The translations under genes and the position numbers were made by a program. From NCBI GenBank assembly GCA_963971425.1, contig OZ020517.1:1676501-1740500 (forward strand): DNA of 64,000 nt, read 5' to 3'. Under the pieces are notes generated by a model. It was given only the letters and a program-made list of their open reading frames with translations. It searched no databases and was not told the DNA's origin. This document shows, in pieces, positions 58,011-64,000 of the stretch (within the stretch, counting starts at the first letter, position 1; the number at the start of each line of letters is the position of its first letter). The stretch comes from Bryoerythrophyllum caledonicum. Taxonomy: Eukaryota; Streptophyta; Bryopsida; Pottiales; Pottiaceae.

Positions 58011-58031
58011 GCCGGTCCGGGAGGGACCGGC
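58011..58031 (-). other. 3' terminal hairpin of the second LINE copy
   Basis: GCCGGTCC, a five-base loop and GGACCGGC form a perfect 8-bp stem (read on the minus strand), directly before the (TTC)n tail. Confidence 0.75.
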
Positions 58032-58297
58032 GTGAATAAAGTGTCTGTTCACACCACCACTAAAACCATGCCCACTAGGCAAGGAATTAGTAGTATGGGG
58101 CTACTTCCCCCTCTTGAGGGTAGACACTATGTAACAAGTAACCATAGGGATGAAAACCAAAACAAAGGAAAGCCACAATCATAGCAAGGGAGTGGGGAGA
58201 AAAGAAAAAGGAAGGAAAAAGAAAAGATATTGAAGGGGGGGGAAGGACTAGGGGTGGAGGAGGGGGAATGAGCGGGCGGTGGGAGAGTTAGGGTGTT

Positions 58298-59029
58298 TTA
58301 TGGTGTGTCATGTGGACCGGGGAGGGTTTGGTTATTCTCAATTTTTCGTTTATGTAATAATATGGACATAGCATGTTGGATTGCAATGATGTTTATATTA
58401 CTGAAGGTATGTTTAATTGTGTTTATGGGTATTTTGAAGGTTTCTTCAAGGGTGTTCATGAGTGGGATATAGGTTGTGGTGCGAGCACCAGCCGTGATGA
58501 CTATGAGGGGGTCAATTTTCCATCCGAGGTTTCTTATGTCGTCGATGAGGGGTTGATATTTGTTTATTTTGTTTTCAATTGTTTCTGGTGAGAATCTGTC
58601 GTTACAATATGTGAATTCAATAAATTGAATGGTATAGTTTGAATCAATGTGGATGGGTGGCGGGTCGTTGTATGTTAGGCCTTTTACGCAGAGTATGTTG
58701 GGTTTGAATCTGGCATTACAGTGACATCGTTGGGTTGCACATGTACATGGGAGTAGCCAAGGTGGGACCGTATTCTCTTGTGGGTTGTTATTGAAAGTGC
58801 TGGCATTCATGAGTATGAAACATCGGGATTTGTTATGTGAGGTAATTAGTTTTCGGATTTCCCATACTGCTTTGTTGTGTCTTTTAACGATGAGGGAGTG
58901 TATGTGGTGGTTTTGGCATTTGAGTAAAACGTGTAGCCATGTGTCAGGGTCTGTAGAGGTACATATGGGGCATGTTATGGGTGGGAAGCGTTCTATTCCG
59001 AAGAAGAGTTGTTTACGGGCATTTTCCAT
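58298..59029 (-). CDS. Second LINE copy, CCHC knuckle and restriction-like endonuclease
   Basis: 243 residues: CPICTSTDPDTWLHVLLKC, VKRHNKAVWEIRKLI, RFKPNILCVKG (PN where the first copy has PD), IQFIEFTYCNDRFSPETI, KINKYQPLIDDIRNLGWKID and PLIVITAGARTTTYI, ending LPGPHDTP. The whole C-terminal nuclease is uninterrupted here, which shows that the domain is a real unit of the element. The change of the catalytic PD to PN would probably abolish cutting. Confidence 0.75.
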   Translation of the reverse strand: MENARKQLFFGIERFPPITCPICTSTDPDTWLHVLLKCQNHHIHSLIVKRHNKAVWEIRKLITSHNKSRCFILMNASTFNNNPQENTVPPWLLPCTCATQRCHCNARFKPNILCVKGLTYNDPPPIHIDSNYTIQFIEFTYCNDRFSPETIENKINKYQPLIDDIRNLGWKIDPLIVITAGARTTTYIPLMNTLEETFKIPINTIKHTFSNINIIAIQHAMSILLHKRKIENNQTLPGPHDTP

Positions 59030-59425
59030 GTATTGACCAGTGCGGAATTTAATAAGGCATGTAATTTGTGAATCGGTAATGGTGGGATTTTTCCAGAAAT
59101 TTGTAGATAGTTCATTGTCTATGTTGTTGTTGCCTGTCTTTTTTTCTATGTTAGGGAAGTTTTCGGAGATCGTGTCAATGTCATTGTATGTGTCTTGTTT
59201 TTTGAGGTATTTTCCTAAAAATCGGACCGGGCCTTTGTCCGGGGTGTCATCTTTGGAGGGCCAATCCTCTTTTTTGAAGTAGTATGGGGTGGCATGTGCA
59301 TGCTCATGTGGGTCTTTGGCATTTTTATGTGATTTTTCTCTTCCTTCTTTGGCTAGTTTATCGGCTTGTTCATTTCCTTCTATATTAGCGTGAGCTCTAA
59401 CTTTATGTAGTGTAGTAGGTTGTGT

Positions 59426-60335
59426 TCAATTTTGAAGCATTTGTACCATGGACATGAGTGTTATTTTGTCGGGGTGGCTATTGTGGAGAGTAGGGTGAGT
59501 TATTTCTGTGTTTAGTAGATATAGGACATTGATGCAATCGGTAAAAATATGTGCGGGTTCGTTGGCATATTTTGTGTTGATGATTTGGAGTGTTTTGTGT
59601 ATGGCCATCATCTCTGCTCTAAGGATATTTTGGAGTCCGTGGAGTCTTTTGGCTAATTTTATTTCTTTGTTGGGATTATATATGCCATATCCGGCTTTTT
59701 CTCTATGCCAGTGTCCAGGGCTACTTTCTACCGGTTCTTTGAAGGATCCATCCGTGTAGTAACTATGTATGGGGTCATATTTTCGGTATGTATGTGTGTG
59801 GTAATTTGGGAGGGGGGGATTTGTCATGGAGTAGTTTAATGTGTTGTTATTGTATTCTAGTTCAGACCATTTTTTGCTACGGTTTACTAGTGTTTGAGGA
59901 GGTGTGGGCGAGGCAATATTTGTGTGTATCCGATTTATGTTTAGAGATTTGGCTATGGATGTGAGCGTGGCTAGTTGTTTTGAGGTTCCCATTGTTTTGC
60001 TCTGGTGATGGACACATAGTATTTGTAGAGTAGCTGGTTCAAGCCTAGGCTTTTTTTGTTCGGTTGGGATAGTGGGTTCTTCATATGTTATTGAGTCTGC
60101 TTCGAATAGTACTATGATGTGTGAGTCCGGGAAAGGGCCTGAGTGTGGATTAGAGTTTTGGTACCAGTTTTTGTCTGGTGTTATGATGAGGGTGGAGGTG
60201 TGGTTTGGGTCATATTTGGCTGCGAGGCGGGCCCAATGTAATGCTTGTTGTGTTTCTTCTTCATTGTGAGGGTGAGCTATGCCATTGCCTATCCATTTGT
60301 AGTCAAAGGCTTTTCCTAGTGATCCGAATATTTTA
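59426..60335 (-). CDS. Second LINE copy, RNase H domain
   Basis: 59992-59426 reads ...SYYTDGSFKEP, GYGIYNPNKEIKLAKRLHGL, RAEMMAIHKTL and HIFTDCINVLYLL, which supplies three of the RNase H catalytic residues. A stop after MVQMLQN precedes KVRAHANIEGNEQADKLAKE with the fourth. In this copy the linker to the RNase H is in one frame, unlike in the first copy. Confidence 0.7.
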
Positions 60336-60340
60336 TCTCT

Positions 60341-61922
60341 TTAAAAGCGAGAGTAAAATTTGTTAAGTTTGATGGGGCATGTGACGGGGGAGGAGAAGTA
60401 TGAGTGTTGGATGTTGAATGTTGAAATTAATGAGTTTAGTATCGGTGTGGGTAGTGTATATTGTGTAAGTTTAAGGGGGTTATTTTTTGGTATTTTATAT
60501 CTTTGGTATAGCCAAATGCTTTTGGTTTCAAATGGTTGGATTATTGGTTCGATGTTTGTAGGGTTTTGTAGTTTAGTGTTGTATTGGTTCCATAACCATG
60601 TGAGCCTATTGATGGGGATGGTAAAGAGGTGTCGTCCATCTTCTTCGTATAGGTGTGCTTGGTCTTTGTCTATTTTAATTGTGTTAGATGATGTAAGAAT
60701 GTCTTTTTCAGGGTTACATTCCGTTGTGTAAATGTTTAGTATGGGGATTATTATGGGTGGGGTGACGGACCTTGTGTCTTGGGGTTGATTTTGTGGGTGG
60801 TGAGCTTGGATAATTTTGGAGTAGAATTTATGTTGAATTCTTTGATAATATTGTGTCAGTTTATTGATATTGTGTGTGATGGTGTTTTGGTTGTGTCTTG
60901 GGAAGAGGTTTCTTTGGGAGAGCCATTTGTTGTAGGTGTTGGTATTGTGGTCCCATTGGCATAAGTATCTCATGTATTTGTTTTCAATTTGGTTGTTATC
61001 TATTTTTTCTTTATGTTTGTGGTGTATGATGATGTTTATGGGGTATGTGGTGGGATTTTTGAGGATGTAATTTAGGGGGCATGGGTAGTGTAGATGGGAG
61101 TGAGGAGGATGTATTGGTGGTGGGGGGGTATTTATTGGGATGATGTAGTTGTTTGTAGTGATGAATGGATTTTTAAGTGTATGAGAGTATATATGTGTGT
61201 TGTTATTACTATTGTGGGGGGGGTATATTGGGTGGCAAAAGAGTTGTCGTGCTATTTTGAGGGCACTTTTAATTAGTTTTGATGGGGTGAAATGGTAGGT
61301 TTTAAATTCTTCATTGTTCATGACGTGTGTTCCATTAGGTAGGGAGATTTGTTTTAGTTCGTATATGTTTTTTGATAGGAGTTTTTGTAATAACTTTTGA
61401 GATAATTGTGTGTTGAGTGTATTATGGTTTTGTGTTTCGAGAGTCCAAGCTTTTTCTAGTGTTGTTGGTTCTATAAGAAAGTTGGCGAGAGTACTTTTTA
61501 AGTGGACTTTCGCTATGTGTTTTAGTAAGAAGAAGGTACGTGTTATTGGTGATCTTGTACAATTCGTCTTTTTTATTCTAGGTATGTTTTCGGCCCCCCC
61601 CGTATTCGGCAAGGATGTGGTGTGTTAGGCCCCTATATATTGTTCCAAGTCTACCACTGTCATTTAGAGCGTTCTGTAGTTGTTCTCCTATGCATCTAAG
61701 GTATGCATTTTTTAGGGAAAAGGCTTCTAGTCCAAAGAGGTTAAGCGGTAATTGGGTTATTATATTAGACATGCATTTTGGCATGCCGCATACGGTTTTT
61801 TGTGTGGCCGTTATCTTTTGGTCCAATTTTTTTATGGCCGGCATTGAGTATGGTATCGCGTAGAAGCTGTATGCCACGCCCGGTCTTAAAACTGTGTCAA
61901 TCATTTTTATTTTTTGTTTCAT
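60341..61922 (-). CDS. Second LINE copy, connector region
   Basis: MKQKIKMIDTVLRPGVAYSF at 61922 and a long frame at 61612-60341 (423 aa, including VMNNEEFKTYHFTPSKLIKS) cover the thumb and the Asn/Thr-rich connector. The segment that is split by a shift near 31415 in the first copy is continuous here (RTFFLLKHIAKVHLKSTLAN). Confidence 0.65.
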
Positions 61923-62269
61923 AGTGGCCGGGCAAGCTACTAGTTCTTTACATTGTTTAATTAGTTTTTTGGTAGTGGCATGGATTTGGGTTTTCTATTT
62001 TAGGGAGGGGACGAGATTTATTCCTAAATATGTGTATGGTTCGTCTTGGTGTAGTACGGGTATTGGTTGGTTTCGGTAATTAATGTTAGAGGTTTGTATT
62101 AGGGCTTTGAATGGGGTGGGATTTGTTTTTGAATTATTTGGGCACCCAGTGACGGCACATTTTGGAACACCTACATCCATTCCTGTCCATTTGCAATATC
62201 TGTCTATTTTGTTAAGTTGTATTTTTATAGCTTTGATTTTGTTGGTTATGGCCGCAAGATCGTCCCCGT

Positions 62270-63228
62270 ATGCCATGGAGTTGATGGTGGTTTGTGATGT
62301 CTCAAATGTGTATCCATTGTTGCCTCTATCTAGCCATCTAAGTAGTGGTTCTAGGAATATGATGAAAAGATATGGGCTTAAAGTATCTCCTTATATTGTT
62401 CCCCTTTGGATGGCTATGGGTTTAGTTTTTCCAAAGTGTTCTCCTATGTAGGAGGTTGAGGATTCCGAGTATATATTTCCCACTAGTGCGGTGGCGTCTT
62501 TGGAGTATCCAAGATCCGTCATTATGGCTAAGAGTCTAGCGTGGTCAATGGAGCCGAAGGCATTTTTAAAGTCAACATATAGTATGAATACGCCTTGGTT
62601 TGTAAATCGTGCATCTTCTAATGCGGCTATTATTGTTTGGATTTGTCTAGCGATACTTCTTTCAGCACGGAACCCCTCTTGACTGTCATCTAGTATTTTA
62701 TGTTTTTCGCCATATGGTGATATTATTGATGTGAATGTACTTATAAATAACTTATAGATGGTATTGGCTAATGCAATGGGTCTATGGTTGGGTAGTATGG
62801 ATGGGTCTCCTTTTTTGTATAGTAAAATTGTTGCGCTTGTTTTCCATGAAGCAGGGATTTGTTTTTGTTTATAGCAGTGGGAGAAAAAGAAGGTTAGTAG
62901 TTTGTGGAACCTAGGGGGCATATTTTTTTAGTATGGAGTTCGGTATTCGGTCCGGTCCGGGGGCTTTATTATTTCCTAGGTTTCGTAGGCAAGTGTCATA
63001 TGTAGCTTGATTAAAGTATGTGTATAGTGGGGTTTCCATATCTCCTCTTTTTTCTAATGTGAATCCATCTAGGTCATGCCATGGATATTGTCGTACTGCG
63101 CATGTGCATGTAGTGGGATGGTGCGGTTGATAGTTGCATGTTGCTGTTGTAGGTCTGTTGTTTTTTGTTTGTTGGTTAAATATTTCGTTTGCAATGTCTT
63201 CTGGGCTAGTTAATATATTGGTCGACAA
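62270..63228 (-). CDS. Second LINE copy, reverse transcriptase
   Basis: Two frames cover the polymerase: 63228-62911 (start of the domain, GFTLEKRGDMETPLYTY and APGPDRIPNSILKK) and 62921-62391 (NHRPIALANTIYKLF, SQEGFRAERSIARQI, LYVDFKNAFGSIDH, AIQRGTI). The palm continues at 62276-61995 with YGDDLAAITN in place of YADDL and YLGINLVPSLK. Frame changes near 62915 and 62395 and a stop after PSLK break it. Otherwise it matches the first copy closely. Confidence 0.75.
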
Positions 63229-64000
63229 TGGAGTCTAATGGTGGAGATTCCATATTTTTGAATATTCTTCTGTTTATATTCTTGGGGTTAGTTTCATATA
63301 GTTGTTTGTATTTTGAGATGGCTTTTCTAATGTTTTCTTGGGTTTGTTTGGTGGTAATTTTTCGGGCTTGTATGTTGGCATTTTTTGCAATTAGTGCTAT
63401 ATTATTTATCCATGTGTCGTGAGGTAGATGTATGGGGGGTGGATTAGGGATTTGTGTGTGTTGAAGGTTTTGTAGTTCGTTGAGGATAGGGTGGTTTCGC
63501 CATTGGGGGTTGTTATTTACGGTTCTTATGGTTTTTGTATAGTGTGATAAATGGTTAAATGTTGTTTTCATGTTTTAGATAATTTACGGGATAAATATCC
63601 ACCTTGTTGTGATGTTCGATTTGTCATTTGTGGTATGGATTGGGCTTTGCAGGTTTGTTCAATTGTATTGGATATGTTGTTGATGAGTGTATCTAGAGTA
63701 TGACAGACTTCTTGCCATTGCGTTTGGGAACAATGGTTGTTAGATTCTAATGCGTTTATTAGGGAGTCTATGCGTAATGAGTTTTCTTCGAAGAATTTTG
63801 TGTTGAATAAGTCTATGTTGTTTTGTGGGATGGGGTTGAGGATATGTTTGTGGTTATTGCTTGTGTTGGTTGGTGTACGGTTTATAAATGTGTTGTTTGG
63901 GATGTGGAGTTGTATAGGTGTGTGATTGGAGTTCAGATGAATGTTATTATTTGTTGTGGACGTAAATGTGGTGTGGTTATTCGCACGGACGTAGAATCCA

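Larger units (their letters stand above)
57985..64000 (-). mobile_element. Second RandI/Dualen-like LINE copy (3' half in the window)
   Basis: The copy reads leftward and is collinear with the first LINE from about 28977 to its 3' end. It begins at the right edge inside the APE endonuclease (LNSNHTPIQLHIPNN) and ends with the hairpin (58011-58031) and an (AGA)n tail at 57985-58010, the complement of (TTC)n. The plus strand is accordingly rich in T and G here. It carries several breaks of its own, at different places from those in the first copy except for one shared codon. Confidence 0.85.

Overview
This window looks like nuclear DNA of a land plant, probably a non-seed lineage such as a lycophyte, fern or bryophyte. 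The evidence is spliced plant-type genes (a LEA protein and a CCDC90/DUF1640 mitochondrial protein), GC-rich exons in AT-rich surroundings, and mobile elements uncommon in flowering plants: a RandI/Dualen-like LINE, a DUF7869 protein and a DD34E Tc1 transposase. The lineage is inference. I recognised no rRNA or CRISPR and noticed no tRNA, but did not scan systematically for tRNAs.

Left third (1-22 kb): a minus-strand exon of an FCP1-like phosphatase runs off the left edge. A two-exon LEA gene lies at 4.9-6.06 kb, a four-exon coiled-coil gene of unknown role at 15.55-18.25 kb, and an eight-exon CCDC90/DUF1640 gene at 18.8-21.57 kb. Between them lie non-autonomous DNA elements. The most frequent are two TTAA-flanked (piggyBac-like) families of about 945 and 800 bp. 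There is also a 1.5 kb AT-rich element with palindromic ends and several MITEs.

Middle (22.8-35 kb): a 12.1 kb LINE is inserted in one of the TTAA-type repeats and flanked by an 11-bp target duplication. Its parts in order are a long leader, ORF1, an Asn/Thr/Lys-rich segment ending in a 2A-like DIETNPGP, an APE endonuclease, reverse transcriptase, RNase H, a CCHC knuckle plus restriction-like endonuclease, a 3' hairpin and a (TTC)n tail. Two endonucleases of different folds in one element is the Dualen/RandI architecture. A second copy runs in from the right edge on the minus strand (57.98-64 kb). An exon-like piece of unknown origin sits just after the first copy.

Right third (40.8-57.8 kb): two decayed divergent genes face away from each other across a repeat-filled 5.5 kb. 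One (minus) has a DGQH ParB-like motif and a possible methyltransferase-like part. The other (plus) is a long DUF7869 protein, probably transposase-related. A broken DD34E Tc1 transposase and another complete TTAA element follow. Apart from the four host genes and the orphan exon, nearly everything recognisable here is mobile DNA or its remains.
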